A stretch of 64,000 bases of DNA from Streptococcus lactarius (GTDB lineage: Bacteria > Bacillota > Bacilli > Lactobacillales > Streptococcaceae), in contig NZ_MRXX01000007.1 in NCBI RefSeq assembly GCF_016642265.1, positions 147,889 through 211,888 on the forward strand. The letters run 5' to 3'. Below the pieces are notes generated by a model, which searched no databases, was not told where the DNA came from, and saw nothing but the letters and a program-made list of their open reading frames with translations. Below are positions 10,580-21,200 of this stretch, piece by piece; position 1 is the first letter of the stretch, and each line of letters opens with the position of its first letter. A program made the position numbers and the translations under genes.

Positions 10580-10668
10580 TTCTTTTAAACTTTCTCTTAC
10601 TCATTTTGACCATTTCACTGGAAAAACAGCCCTTAAATATGTGTTTATAAAGTACATTATCTCAACTT

Positions 10669-10697
10669 ATTTTACCATAATTCGCTTATTTTCTAAA
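10669..10697 (-). promoter_or_regulatory. Candidate promoter of the secY2-asp5 operon
   Basis: On the minus strand: TTTAGA, 17 bases, TAAAAT, with an extended TGG just before the -10. This would give a leader of roughly 80 bases. Neither hexamer is close to consensus, so confidence is moderate. Confidence 0.45.
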
Positions 10698-10762
10698 CTT
10701 ATTTGTCACTAATCCTTAATATTCTAAAAAAATTATGGTCTTGGTACCGTATTCAATAAAAA

Positions 10763-10788
10763 ATTCTTCAGATTTATGTCTGAAGAAT
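10763..10788 (-). terminator. Rho-independent terminator of gtf3
   Basis: A perfect 10-bp stem (10763-10772 with 10779-10788) followed on the minus strand by a run of U. It separates gtf3 from the secY2 operon; an A-rich flank on the other side could make it work in both directions. Confidence 0.85.
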
Positions 10789-10803
10789 CCTTTTTTATTC
10801 TAT

Positions 10804-11808
10804 TTATTTCCCTAGAGCCACAATACTATCAATAAATAATTTCTTTGTAAAATAGCCATTGCGGATCAAATAAGAAGTATATTGAGCCTTTTGAACCATT
10901 TGGGCATACTCTTCTTCTGTGCAGTCTTGAACCAAACGATTAGCTTCTTCAAGACTGGATGCTACAAAGCCGATCCCTTTTTCTCGAATATAGTCTGCAT
11001 TTGACAAATAGTCTGGCACGACTACCGGAAGACCTGCGGACAGATAAGTCGATAATTTGTAGGAAATATTTTCTTTGTAGTAATCCCGCTCATCCTCAGG
11101 ATTCTCTGAATTTCCCCAGACAAGCCCAAAACCACCCTTAGAAAGTTCCAAAAGCAACTCTTGCTTGGTCCGCCAGCCTTCAATATGGACCTTAGAATAA
11201 TCAACTCCTTCAACTGGTTCGGTATAGACATGAAGGGGAGTATCATATTTCCAATCGATGATATGAGGGAAACGCGAAGGATTACCTGAGAAGATCAACT
11301 TTTTCTCAAATTGTGGAGTGTAGAGTTCCAAACTGTGGGTCAAATCCCACAACTTTTGGACCACATATTTTTTAACTGTAAGCCCTTCTGATACTAGACG
11401 ATGGTACATCTGTTCTGATGGGACAACAACAAGGTCGCTCTTATTATACATCTCAATATAAGCAGGCATGAGATAATAATTGCTTTCAAACATGAGAGGT
11501 GGGACATCATGGATGAACATGACGAGTTTCGTTTGAAGGAGTTTTAACTTATCCACCAAACGATTATCCCACTCAATTCCGTTCCAAGAAGGTGATTGAA
11601 CGAAGACAATATCCCCAAAAGCTACACCTGCTAAAATACCGTCCATCCGTGAACTCAACTCACCATCCGGTTCATTCGTTTGATCATAAAAATAGATTCC
11701 AAGTTCATTGACCCCAAGTTCACGAACCACATTCATAATATCATTTTGCGCCATTAGAGCAACACTTTGCGAAGGTTGCCCGAATAAATTTGTAAAATGG
11801 ATTTTCAT
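10804..11808 (-). CDS. gtf3: SRR-glycoprotein glucosyltransferase Gtf3 (Nss)
   Basis: A 334-aa protein with the Gtf3/Nss opening (MKIHFTNLFGQPSQSVA) and the conserved downstream segments SYKLSTYLSAGLPVVVPDYLSNADYI. In S. parasanguinis, Gtf3 adds glucose from UDP-Glc onto the GlcNAc laid down by Gtf1/Gtf2. The older name Nss (nucleotide sugar synthetase-like) is used in S. gordonii. It sits between the SRR genes and secY2 with its own promoter and terminator. No further sugar-adding enzyme is encoded in the locus, so the glycan may be as short as a disaccharide unless genes elsewhere extend it. Confidence 0.9.
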   Translation of the reverse strand: MKIHFTNLFGQPSQSVALMAQNDIMNVVRELGVNELGIYFYDQTNEPDGELSSRMDGILAGVAFGDIVFVQSPSWNGIEWDNRLVDKLKLLQTKLVMFIHDVPPLMFESNYYLMPAYIEMYNKSDLVVVPSEQMYHRLVSEGLTVKKYVVQKLWDLTHSLELYTPQFEKKLIFSGNPSRFPHIIDWKYDTPLHVYTEPVEGVDYSKVHIEGWRTKQELLLELSKGGFGLVWGNSENPEDERDYYKENISYKLSTYLSAGLPVVVPDYLSNADYIREKGIGFVASSLEEANRLVQDCTEEEYAQMVQKAQYTSYLIRNGYFTKKLFIDSIVALGK

Positions 11809-11908
11809 TTCTTCCCTCTAACTCTTCTTTTTGATCTATATTCGTAATTTCACATAGTACGGATAGAGTTTCCTTGTCTATATTACTTTACTGAAAACTT
11901 CCTTGTCC

Positions 11909-11936
11909 ATTATAACATATTTTAAAACTTCTTAAA
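11909..11936 (-). promoter_or_regulatory. Candidate promoter of gtf3
   Basis: On the minus strand: a consensus TATAAT -10 at 11909-11914, with a weak -35 (TTTAAG) 16 bases upstream. The leader to the gtf3 start is about 95 bases. Confidence 0.5.
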
Positions 11937-11951
11937 CTTTTTGAATTCATA

Positions 11952-11976
11952 AAAGACCGGTAATATCCCGGTCTTT
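11952..11976 (-). terminator. Terminator of SRR adhesin 1
   Basis: A perfect 9-bp stem, AAAGACCGG (11952-11960) with CCGGTCTTT (11968-11976), located 20 bases after the stop codon of the SRR gene and ending in U residues on the minus strand. Confidence 0.75.
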
Positions 11977-11995
11977 ATTCATGATATTTCATACC

Positions 11996-14900
11996 TTATT
12001 TGCTATCTTTTTTCCGGATTCCTAAAAGGGCTAATCCAGAAAGAAGAATGGAAACTCCTGTGGCAAAAATACCAGACGAAGCCCTTCCTCCTGTCTCTGG
12101 TAGAGAAGGAGCAACCTTGTCTTGGCTAGAAGCCAGACGTGCTGGTTCAGTCTCGGTCTCAGAAACTGAGTGAGACAAGCTAGAGGAAGCCATTACCGGT
12201 TCCGTAGCAGACCTTCTGCTTGAGAAGTTTCTCGCATAAGACACCTTGACAGATCTTGAAACAGGCTGTGATTCGGATTGGTTAGCAGACATTAAAGCTT
12301 GAACTTGTGACTCAGATTGGCTTGCGGAAGCTAAGGCTTGAACCTGTGACTCAGATTGACTTACCGAAATCGAAGCTTGGACTTGTGACTCTGACTGGCT
12401 TACCGAAACTGATTCTCGAACCTGTGATTCAGATTGACTCGCTAAAATCGAGGCTTGAACCAACGATTCTGACTGACTCGCTAAAATCGAGGCTTGGACC
12501 AACGATTCTGATCGACTAGCTGAGATTGAAGCTTGAACCTGTAACTCAGATTGGCTGGCTGAAATCGATTCTCGGACTTGCGACTCTGACTGACTCGCGG
12601 AAATCGAGGCTTGAACCAACGATTCAGATTGACTTGCGGAGGTCGAAGCTTGGACCAACGATTCGGACTGGCTTACTGATGTTGAAGCTTGGACTTGCGA
12701 CTCTGACTGACTCGCCAAAATTGATTCTTGAACCAACGATTCGGATTGACTCGCTGAAATCGAAGCTTGGACTTGAGATTCGAATTCGTTTGCTAAAATC
12801 GAAGCTTGAACTTGTGAGTCAGATTGACTCGCTGAAGTCAAGGCTTGAACTTGCGATTCAGACTGGCTGGTAGAGATTGAAGCTTGGACTTGGGAGTCAG
12901 ATTCGCTTGCGAAAATTGAAGCTTGAACTTGTGAATCAGATTGACTTGCTGAAATTGAAGCTTGTCCCAACGACTCAGATTGACTTGCTGAAGTTGATGC
13001 TTGAACCAAGGATTCAGATTGGCTCACTAAGGCTGATTCAGAAATTTTCTCGCTCATCGAAGTAAATTGAGACAAAGAAACAAGTTGAGAAACTACTTCC
13101 TTCGATCCAACAGCGGATGTTGACTGCGATTGGGACAAGGAAGTCGATTTGGACGCCACATCAGATAATGATTCTGACTGACTTGCCGAAACCGATTCTT
13201 TAATTGATGATTCGGACTGGCTGGCAGAGATTGAAGCTTTAATTAACGATTCTGATTGGCTGGCTGAAAGCGAAGCTTGGACCAGCGACTCTGACTGACT
13301 CGCGGAAAGCGAAGCTTGAACCAACGACTCTGATTGACTCGCTGAAGTCGAGGCTTGAACTTGCGATTCAGACTGGCTTGCAGAAATTGAAGCTTGGACT
13401 TGTGACTCTGATTGACTTGCGGAAATCGATTCGCGGACTTGCGACTCTGACTGACTCGCGGAAATCGAAGCTTGAACCAACGACTCAGATTGGCTTGCTG
13501 AAATTGAAGTTTGAACTTGCGATTCTGATTGGCTTACTAAAATCGAAGATTGAACTTGTGAGTCAGATTGACTTACCGAAAGTGATTCTTGGGCTTGTAA
13601 CTCAGACTGACTTGCGGAAAGTGATTCTTGAGCCAACGACTCTGATTGGCTTGCTGAAATCGATGCTCGAACCTGCAACTCAGACTGGCTCACTGAACGT
13701 GATTCTCGGACTTGTGATTCAGATTGACTTACTGAAATCGATTCTTTAACCAAGGATTCCGACTGACTTGCGGAAATTGAAGCTTGGACTTGGGATTCAG
13801 ATTTGCTTGCGAAAATTGAAGCTTGAACTTGTGAATCAGATTGACTTGCTGAAATTGAAGCTTGTACCAACGACTCAGATTGACTTACGGAAGCCGAAGC
13901 TTGAACTTGTGACTCTGATTGGCTCGCAGAAACCGAAGCTTGTACTTGCGACTCTGATTGGCTCGCAGAAACCGAAGCTTGGACTTGCGACTCGGATTGA
14001 CTCGCTGAAATCGAGGCTTGAACTTGTGACTCTGATTGGCTTGCTGAACGTGATTCTCGGACTTGTGATTCGGATTGACTCGCTGAAATCGAGGCTTGTA
14101 CTTGTGACTCTGATTGGCTTGCCGAAATCGATTCTCGTACTTGCGATTCGGATTGACTCGCTGAAGTCGAAACTTGAACTTGCGACTCTGACTGACTCGC
14201 GGAAATTGATTCTTTAACCAACGACTCTGACTGACTTGCTGAAATCGAGGCTTGTACTTGTGACTCTGATTGGCTCGCAGAAACCGAAGCTTGGACCATC
14301 GATTCTGATCGACTAGCTGAGATTGAAGCTTGAACCAACGAATCAGATTGACTTGCTGAAGTCGAAGCTTGAACCAACGATTCTGACTGGCTTACTGATG
14401 TTGAAGCTTGAACCAACGACTCAGATTGACTTACCGAAACCGAAGCTTGGACCATCGATTCTGATCGACTAGCTGAGATTGAAGCTTGAACCAACGACTC
14501 TGATTGACTTGACGAAATCGATTCTCGTACTTGCGACTCTGACTGACTCGCTGAAGTCGAGGCTTGAACCTGTGACTCTGATTGGCTTGCTGAAAGCGAT
14601 GCTCGGACCAACGACTCTGACTGGCTTGCCGAAACTGATTCTTTAACTTGTGACTCTGACTGACTTGCTGAAGTCGAGGCTCGGACTTGCGACTCTGATT
14701 GACTCGCTGAAGTCGAGGCTTGAACCAAGAATTCTGACTGACTTGCGGAAATCGAAGCTTGAACCAACGACTCTGATTGACTCGCTGAAGTCAAGGCTTG
14801 AACTTGCGATTCGGACTTGCTGGCAGAAACCGATGCTTGTACTTGTGACTCTGACTGACTCGCTGAAGTCGAGGCTTGAACTTGTGATTCGGACTGGCTG

Positions 14901-17900
14901 GCGGAAACCAAAGCTTGTACTTGCGATTCGGATTGACTCGCTGAAACCGAAGCTTGAACTTGTGACTCTGATTGGCTTGCCGAAATCGATTCTCGTACTT
15001 GCGATTCGGATTGACTCGCTGAAGTCGAAACTTGAACTTGCGACTCTGACTGACTCGCGGAAATTGATTCTTTAACCAACGACTCTGACTGACTTGCTGA
15101 AGTCGAGGCTTGTACTTGTGACTCTGATTGGCTCGCAGAAACCGAAGCTTGGACCATCGATTCTGATCGACTAGCTGAGATTGAAGCTTGAACCAACGAC
15201 TCAGATTGACTCGCTGAAGTCGAGGCTTGAACTTGCGATTCAGATTGACTTACTGAAATCGATTCTCGTACTTGCGATTCGGACTGACTTGCCGAAACCG
15301 AGGCTTGAACCTGTGACTCAGATTGACTTACGGAAGCTGAAGCTTGAACCTGTGATTCTGATTGACTTGCGGAAATCGATTCGCGGACTTGCGACTCTGA
15401 CTGACTCGCGGAAATCGAAGCTTGAACCAACGACTCAGATTTGCTTGCCGAAACTGAAGCTTTAACCAACGATTCGGACTGACTTGCTGATATTGAAGCT
15501 TGCACCAACGACTCAGATTGACTTACAGAAACCGAAGCTTGAACCAAGGACTCTGATTGGCTCATAGAAATAGATCGTGATACGAGCACTGTAGATTCGC
15601 TTGTAGAGACAGATAGCGATAAGGATTCAGAAGATTCACTCACTGCCAGCGACTGATTTTTTGAATTAGCTTCTGACTGTGATCGAGAGGCAGACTCAGA
15701 GGTTGGTGACTCACTCTCTGAGATAGACGCTGAAGTCGAGAAGCTTTGCGATTGTGAGGCAGATTCTGACGGTGTCATTCTCCGATAATAATAAGTGGTA
15801 CTGATTAATGGGTATGGGACTACATATTTTTTGATTGTTTGTTTGAAGTTAGAGAAGCCGTCTGCTCCGTGAGGCGTCGCATCCTCTCCTACAATCATGG
15901 TTGAATTATTACTAACAGACGGTGAGCTTGGAAGTTCCGTGAATGGTTTTGGAACTGTATATTCGACCCCTGTTTTCTCATCTGTATAAGTAATCGTCTC
16001 CTTAGTAGAGAACCATCCCGTAATATCCAACTCTAAATGTTGTTCATCTATCCGTCGTGGTGTCACATTCAGGAAGTAATCCTTGTTTTGACTTTCAACC
16101 CTACGGGTTCCACCTAAATCAGTAAGATTATCCGTACGATCCTGATTAAAGTCTTTTTCATAAACAAGTGTATAAACATTAGTCACTTGAGTATTGCCTA
16201 AATCACCACTACTAACATCATGAATTTTAGAAGGATCTAAAACATAGTAGCGAAGTGAATAATCACCATTCTGATTCAACTGGACAACTTCACTTTTAAT
16301 GAAATGCTCACGCGCAGCACCTAGTAATTCAATTGTTGACTTTCCATTCTTACTATTATCAAATACCCCACTTTTCCAATTTGGAGATATATTTCTTGCT
16401 GCAACTTGTACGTAACCTGGGAATTCGCGCGGATTTGAAGCCGTATAGTGTTGACCTTCCAACCCATAGATTTTATACTCCATTAACGCTCTTTCTCTTC
16501 CCGTTGGTTGGTACTCTGTAGTGTAGGGATAAGCATAGGGATCAACTTCTCTATAAAATGTTGATTGTTGCCCTACCATAGAGGGAATTTTGATACGAGG
16601 ATACGTTAGAATTAATTTTCCTTGATTCGAAGGCTCCATGACATCATAAATACTCCGGAACAAGACAGCTTGATCCGGAATAAATTGCGTCACAATTCCA
16701 AAGGTCGCGTTATCTTCAGAAGGTATCGAATTGTAAACCCAGTTTCCAAGTGGAGCTTCACCAATCAATACTTCTTTTGGTAGTTGGATCTCTTCTCCCG
16801 TTCTACTTGGAGATACTGTTTGTGAAAAAATCTCTGCCCCATCTGATTTCCGAACAATACGGAAATAAACATCCATTCCTTTATGTTTGTCTGGGGCTAT
16901 TTCACTGGTATCAATCGACATAGTCGCATAGTAACCGAGCGAGTTCCCTTGTTTATTTACAAATTCCCAAATTCCAAATGTATAGCGATGCAAATAGGGG
17001 TTATCTGCATACATTTTAAGTTCTTCAGGTGTAAGCTTTAAAGCATCTTTATCAAGATGAGGATCTTTAAGATAACCTGGTGTATCAAGAGTGGGGTCTT
17101 CTACACTGGCACCGTTTGGATCATCTGGATTGGGTTTTATATCTAAAACATCAGGTGCAGTATAGACTTCCTCATAAATTGGAGACAATTGAGCTGAGAT
17201 AGCTGGCTTCCCATTTACATTGGAATTTCCTACAAAGCCTGCAGCTGTTAAGGTGGTCATCATCTCATCAACCGCTTTGCCCAAGCGATCGCGTTGCTCG
17301 GCATAAGCTTGCGCACTGGCATTAGTATGGACCAAACGATAGCTAGTCGCTACTTCCGATTGTAGCTTATTAATGACTGCTTCCAAAGCTACCTTACGCT
17401 CAGGCACTGGTAGCTGAGCAGCGTATTTTCCTGCGATTTGTTGGAGTAAATCTGCTTCAGAAGCGTTTTGTTCCAGTAGGGGAGCTTCATCTGTAGTCGC
17501 TGGTTCATCTACCGCAGATTCTGAAGCTAGAACTTGTGTGGATTCACTAGAAACACTTGCCAAACTGGTAGATTCTTGCCCACTGATGGAAATAGAAGTC
17601 GATTCACTCATAGAGAGCGAACGGCTAGCCGTTTCAGAAAGACTGGTAGAGGTTGATAGGGAAGCAGAGGCAGAATCTAGCGAGGATGTCTTTGAAAGAA
17701 TGACGCTATCTGCTTCTGCCAATGTCTCTTGTTTGGTTTCAGACACAGTTGGGGCGAGAGATGCCACTTCTTCTGCTTGAGCCATCGTAGCCACAACAGC
17801 TCCTCCAAATACAGTCCCAACAGCAACCAAACCTTTTAATAACTGTTGGCCCTCCTTATGAAGACAACCGCCATCTTCTGGAACTTCGGCAACGATCATC

Positions 17901-18043
17901 TCCTCTACTTGCCCCCGAACCACACGAAAGAGTCCTAGAGCAGCAGTTGATGCCCGAAGCCAATTTTTACCTGATTTGATTAATTTAAAGCGAACGATAC
18001 GATCCGTTTCACGAAAGTCTCCCTTTGCACGCTTAAATTGCAT
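11996..18043 (-). CDS. Serine-rich repeat adhesin 1 (aSec substrate, LPETG-anchored)
   Basis: A 2015-aa surface glycoprotein. Order: a roughly 90-residue aSec signal (basic start, [13 protein letters not shown] motif, Gly-rich hydrophobic core, AQAEE cleavage region); a short Ser-rich stretch (about 105-165); a non-repeat binding region (about 185-755) starting with a helical part (EQNASEADLL onward) and continuing with a beta-rich part containing FGIWEF; then about 80 copies of a 13-residue repeat of the type SQSESxVQASxSA; and LPETG, a membrane span and a basic tail. The binding region is homologous to that of SRR adhesin 3 and to the head of the 4114-aa protein at 37784-50128. It is the expected substrate of GtfA/B and Gtf3. 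Its ligand cannot be read from sequence. The repeat is unusual for an SRR protein because it includes V/L-Q. Confidence 0.93.
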   Translation of the reverse strand: MQFKRAKGDFRETDRIVRFKLIKSGKNWLRASTAALGLFRVVRGQVEEMIVAEVPEDGGCLHKEGQQLLKGLVAVGTVFGGAVVATMAQAEEVASLAPTVSETKQETLAEADSVILSKTSSLDSASASLSTSTSLSETASRSLSMSESTSISISGQESTSLASVSSESTQVLASESAVDEPATTDEAPLLEQNASEADLLQQIAGKYAAQLPVPERKVALEAVINKLQSEVATSYRLVHTNASAQAYAEQRDRLGKAVDEMMTTLTAAGFVGNSNVNGKPAISAQLSPIYEEVYTAPDVLDIKPNPDDPNGASVEDPTLDTPGYLKDPHLDKDALKLTPEELKMYADNPYLHRYTFGIWEFVNKQGNSLGYYATMSIDTSEIAPDKHKGMDVYFRIVRKSDGAEIFSQTVSPSRTGEEIQLPKEVLIGEAPLGNWVYNSIPSEDNATFGIVTQFIPDQAVLFRSIYDVMEPSNQGKLILTYPRIKIPSMVGQQSTFYREVDPYAYPYTTEYQPTGRERALMEYKIYGLEGQHYTASNPREFPGYVQVAARNISPNWKSGVFDNSKNGKSTIELLGAAREHFIKSEVVQLNQNGDYSLRYYVLDPSKIHDVSSGDLGNTQVTNVYTLVYEKDFNQDRTDNLTDLGGTRRVESQNKDYFLNVTPRRIDEQHLELDITGWFSTKETITYTDEKTGVEYTVPKPFTELPSSPSVSNNSTMIVGEDATPHGADGFSNFKQTIKKYVVPYPLISTTYYYRRMTPSESASQSQSFSTSASISESESPTSESASRSQSEANSKNQSLAVSESSESLSLSVSTSESTVLVSRSISMSQSESLVQASVSVSQSESLVQASISASQSESLVKASVSASKSESLVQASISASQSESQVRESISASQSESQVQASASVSQSESQVQASVSASQSESQVRESISVSQSESQVQASTSASQSESLVQASISASRSESMVQASVSASQSESQVQASTSASQSESLVKESISASQSESQVQVSTSASQSESQVRESISASQSESQVQASVSASQSESQVQALVSASQSESQVQASTSASQSESQVQASVSASKSESQVQALTSASQSESLVQASISASQSEFLVQASTSASQSESQVRASTSASQSESQVKESVSASQSESLVRASLSASQSESQVQASTSASQSESQVRESISSSQSESLVQASISASRSESMVQASVSVSQSESLVQASTSVSQSESLVQASTSASQSDSLVQASISASRSESMVQASVSASQSESQVQASISASQSESLVKESISASQSESQVQVSTSASQSESQVRESISASQSESQVQASISASQSESQVRESRSASQSESQVQASISASQSESQVQASVSASQSESQVQASVSASQSESQVQASASVSQSESLVQASISASQSDSQVQASIFASKSESQVQASISASQSESLVKESISVSQSESQVRESRSVSQSELQVRASISASQSESLAQESLSASQSELQAQESLSVSQSDSQVQSSILVSQSESQVQTSISASQSESLVQASISASQSESQVRESISASQSESQVQASISASQSESQVQASTSASQSESLVQASLSASQSESLVQASLSASQSESLIKASISASQSESSIKESVSASQSESLSDVASKSTSLSQSQSTSAVGSKEVVSQLVSLSQFTSMSEKISESALVSQSESLVQASTSASQSESLGQASISASQSDSQVQASIFASESDSQVQASISTSQSESQVQALTSASQSDSQVQASILANEFESQVQASISASQSESLVQESILASQSESQVQASTSVSQSESLVQASTSASQSESLVQASISASQSESQVRESISASQSELQVQASISASRSESLVQASILASQSESLVQASILASQSESQVRESVSVSQSESQVQASISVSQSESQVQALASASQSESQVQALMSANQSESQPVSRSVKVSYARNFSSRRSATEPVMASSSLSHSVSETETEPARLASSQDKVAPSLPETGGRASSGIFATGVSILLSGLALLGIRKKDSK
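12290..15560 (-). repeat. 39-bp tandem array encoding the SRR-1 13-mer repeat
   Basis: About 80 imperfect copies of a 39-base unit encode SQSES[L/Q]V[Q/K/R][A/E]S[I/V/T]S[A/V]. The array is broken once near 13035-13170 by an ordinary Ser-rich segment. Blocks of adjacent units recur as larger near-copies, which shows past unequal exchange. The array is in frame throughout. Confidence 0.9.
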
Positions 18044-18073
18044 GATATACCCCTTACATTGTAGTCATTATTC

Positions 18074-18101
18074 ATTATACAGGAATACTACGTATATTCA
18101 A
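18074..18101 (-). promoter_or_regulatory. Promoter of SRR adhesin 1
   Basis: TTGAAT, 16 bases, TATAAT on the minus strand, giving a leader of about 25 bases with an AAGGGG ribosome binding site before the ATG at 18043. Confidence 0.65.
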
Positions 18102-18188
18102 GTAATTTGCTACGAAAAACTTATATATTATTGCTTTATTTTCAAATTTTTTGTAACAAATTTAAAATATTTTATTCTATTAGTAAAA

Positions 18189-18214
18189 AAGTGAATCTCC
18201 TATGAGATTCACTT
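18189..18214 (-). terminator. Terminator of SRR adhesin 2
   Basis: A perfect 11-bp stem, AAGTGAATCTC with its complement, around a four-base loop, followed by UUUUU on the minus strand, 24 bases after the stop codon. Confidence 0.9.
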
Positions 18215-18238
18215 GAAAAAATGGTATTTCCTACTAGA

Positions 18239-21200
18239 TCAGTTACCCTTCTTTTTACGTCGGATAAGTCCAGTAATTCCAGCTAGCCCTGTAACAACCC
18301 CAAGGAGAGCTGATGTTACAGACCCTGTTTCGCCAGTATTCGGAAGCACCACAGATTGGCTGTGTTTTTGTGATCCACTTGCTGACTCGGAGGTCGACAT
18401 TGATTCTGAACCAGAAGCTGATTGTGAACCGCTACCAGATGTTGATACTGATTGTGATTGACTCACTGAAACTGACTCGAATGCTGAGACTGACTGGCTT
18501 TCTGATACTGAGCTGCTCAACGATGCTGACAATGATTCAGAGGTCGATGCTGACTCTGACGTTGATACTGATTCTGAGGTAGAAATCGATTCGGACGTAG
18601 ACACTGATTCAGAGGCTGAGACTGACTCGAACGTTGAAACTGATTCTGATACAGAAACTGACTCTGACGTTGATACAGATTCTGATGCTGATACTGATTC
18701 GGACGCTGAAACCGATTCGGATATTGACACCGATTCAGAACTTGAAACTGACTCTGATGTTGACACCGATTCAGACGTTGATACAGACTCAGACGCTGAA
18801 ATCGACTCAGATGTAGATACTGACTCGGAGGTTGAAACTGATTCTGAAGTAGATACTGATTTAGAGGCTGAAACCGACTCGGATGTTGACAGCGATTCAG
18901 ATGTAGAAACTGATTCAGAAGTAGACACTGACTCTGAGGCTGATACTGAGCTGCTCAACGATGCTGACAATGATTCAGAGGCTGACAATGACTCGGATGT
19001 TGACGCCGACTCGGATGTTGACGCCGACTCAGACGTTGAGACAGACTCGGATGCTGAAATCGATTCGGACGTAGATACTGATTCGGATGTTGAAACTGAT
19101 TCAGATGTTGAAACTGACTCAGACGCTGATACTGATTCGGACGTCGATGCTGATTCAGACGTTGAGACTGATTCAGACGTTGATACTGATTCAGAGGTTG
19201 ACACCGATTCAGACGTTGATACAGACTCGGATATTGACACTGATTCAGACGTTGAAACTGACTCGGATGCTGAAATCGATTCGAACGTAGACACTGACTC
19301 TGAGGTCGATACCGACTCAGAAGTAGACACTGACTCAGACGTTGAGATTGATTCAGAGACCGATAATGACTCAGACGCTGATACCGATTCAGAGGTCGAG
19401 ACTGACTGGCTTTCTGATACTGAGCTACTCAACGATGCTGACAATGATTCAGACGTTGAGACTGACTCAGACGTTGAAACTGACTCTGAGGTCGAGACTG
19501 ATTCGGACGTTGAAACTGACTCGGATGCTGAAATCGATTCGGACGTAGACACTGACTCGGATGTTGACACTGATTCAGACGTTGAGACTGACTCAGACGC
19601 TGATACTGATTCAGAGGTCGATGCTGACTCGGACGTTGATACTGATTCTGAGGTAGAAATCGATTCAGACGTAGACACTGATTCGGATGTTGAAACTGAT
19701 TCAGATGTTGAAACTGACTCAGACGCTGATACTGATTCGGACGTCGATGCTGATTCAGACGTTGAGACAGATTCAGACGTTGAGACAGACTCAGACGTTG
19801 AGACTGATTCAGAGGTTGACACCGATTCAGACGTTGATACAGACTCGGATATTGACACTGATTCAGACGTTGAAACTGACTCGGATGCTGAAATCGATTC
19901 GAACGTAGACACTGACTCTGAGGTCGATACCGACTCAGAAGTAGACACTGACTCAGACGTTGAGATTGATTCAGAGACCGATAATGACTCAGACGCTGAT
20001 ACCGATTCAGAGGTCGAGACTGACTGGCTTTCTGATACTGAGCTACTCAACGATGCTGACAATGATTCAGACGTTGAGACTGACTCAGACGTTGAAACTG
20101 ACTCTGAGGTCGAGACTGATTCGGACGTTGAAACTGACTCGGATGCTGAAATCGATTCGGACGTAGACACTGACTCGGATGTTGACACTGATTCAGACGT
20201 TGAGACTGACTCAGACGCTGATACTGATTCAGAGGTCGATGCTGACTCAGACGCTGATACTGATTCAGAGGTCGATGCTGACTCGGACGTTGATACTGAT
20301 TCTGAGGTAGAAATCGATTCAGACGTAGACACTGATTCAGAGGCTGAGACTGATTCTGAAGTAGATACTGATTCAGAGGCTGAAACCGACTCAGATGTAG
20401 ATACTGACTCTGAGGTTGAAACGGATTCTGATACAGAAACAGATTCGGATGTTGAGATTGACTCTGACGTTGATACTGATTCTGAGGTAGAAATCGATTC
20501 AGACGTAGACACTGATTCTGAGGCTGATACTGAGCTGCTCAACGATACTGACAATGATTCAGAGGCTGACAATGACTCGGACGTTGAAACGGATTCAGAG
20601 GTCGATGCTGATTCAGACGTTGAGACTGACTCGGATGTTGATACTGACTCAGACGCTGATACTGATTCTGAGGTTGACGCTGACTCGGACGTTGATACTG
20701 ATTCTGAGGTAGAAATCGATTCAGACGTAGACACTGATTCAGAGGCTGAAACCGACTCAGATGTAGATACTGACTCTGAGGTTGAAACGGATTCTGATAC
20801 AGAAACAGATTCGGATGTTGATACTGACTCGGACGCTGAAACTGATTTGGAAATTGAGACCGATTCAGACGTAGAAATAGCTTCAGAGATTGATACCGAC
20901 TCAGAGGTTGAAACTGATTCGGACATTGATACAGACTCAGAAGTTGAAACAGATGCTGACTCTGATACTGATTCTGAGGTCGATGCTGACTGGCTTTCTG
21001 ATACTGAGCTGCTCAACGATGCTGACAATGATTCAGAGGCTGACAATGACTCGGATGTTGACGCCGACTCGGATGTTGACGCCGACTCAGACGTTGAGAC
21101 TGACTCGGATGTTGAGACTGACTCAGACGCTGATACTGATTCTGAGGTTGACGCTGACTCGGACGTTGATACTGATTCTGAGGTAGAAATCGATTCAGAC

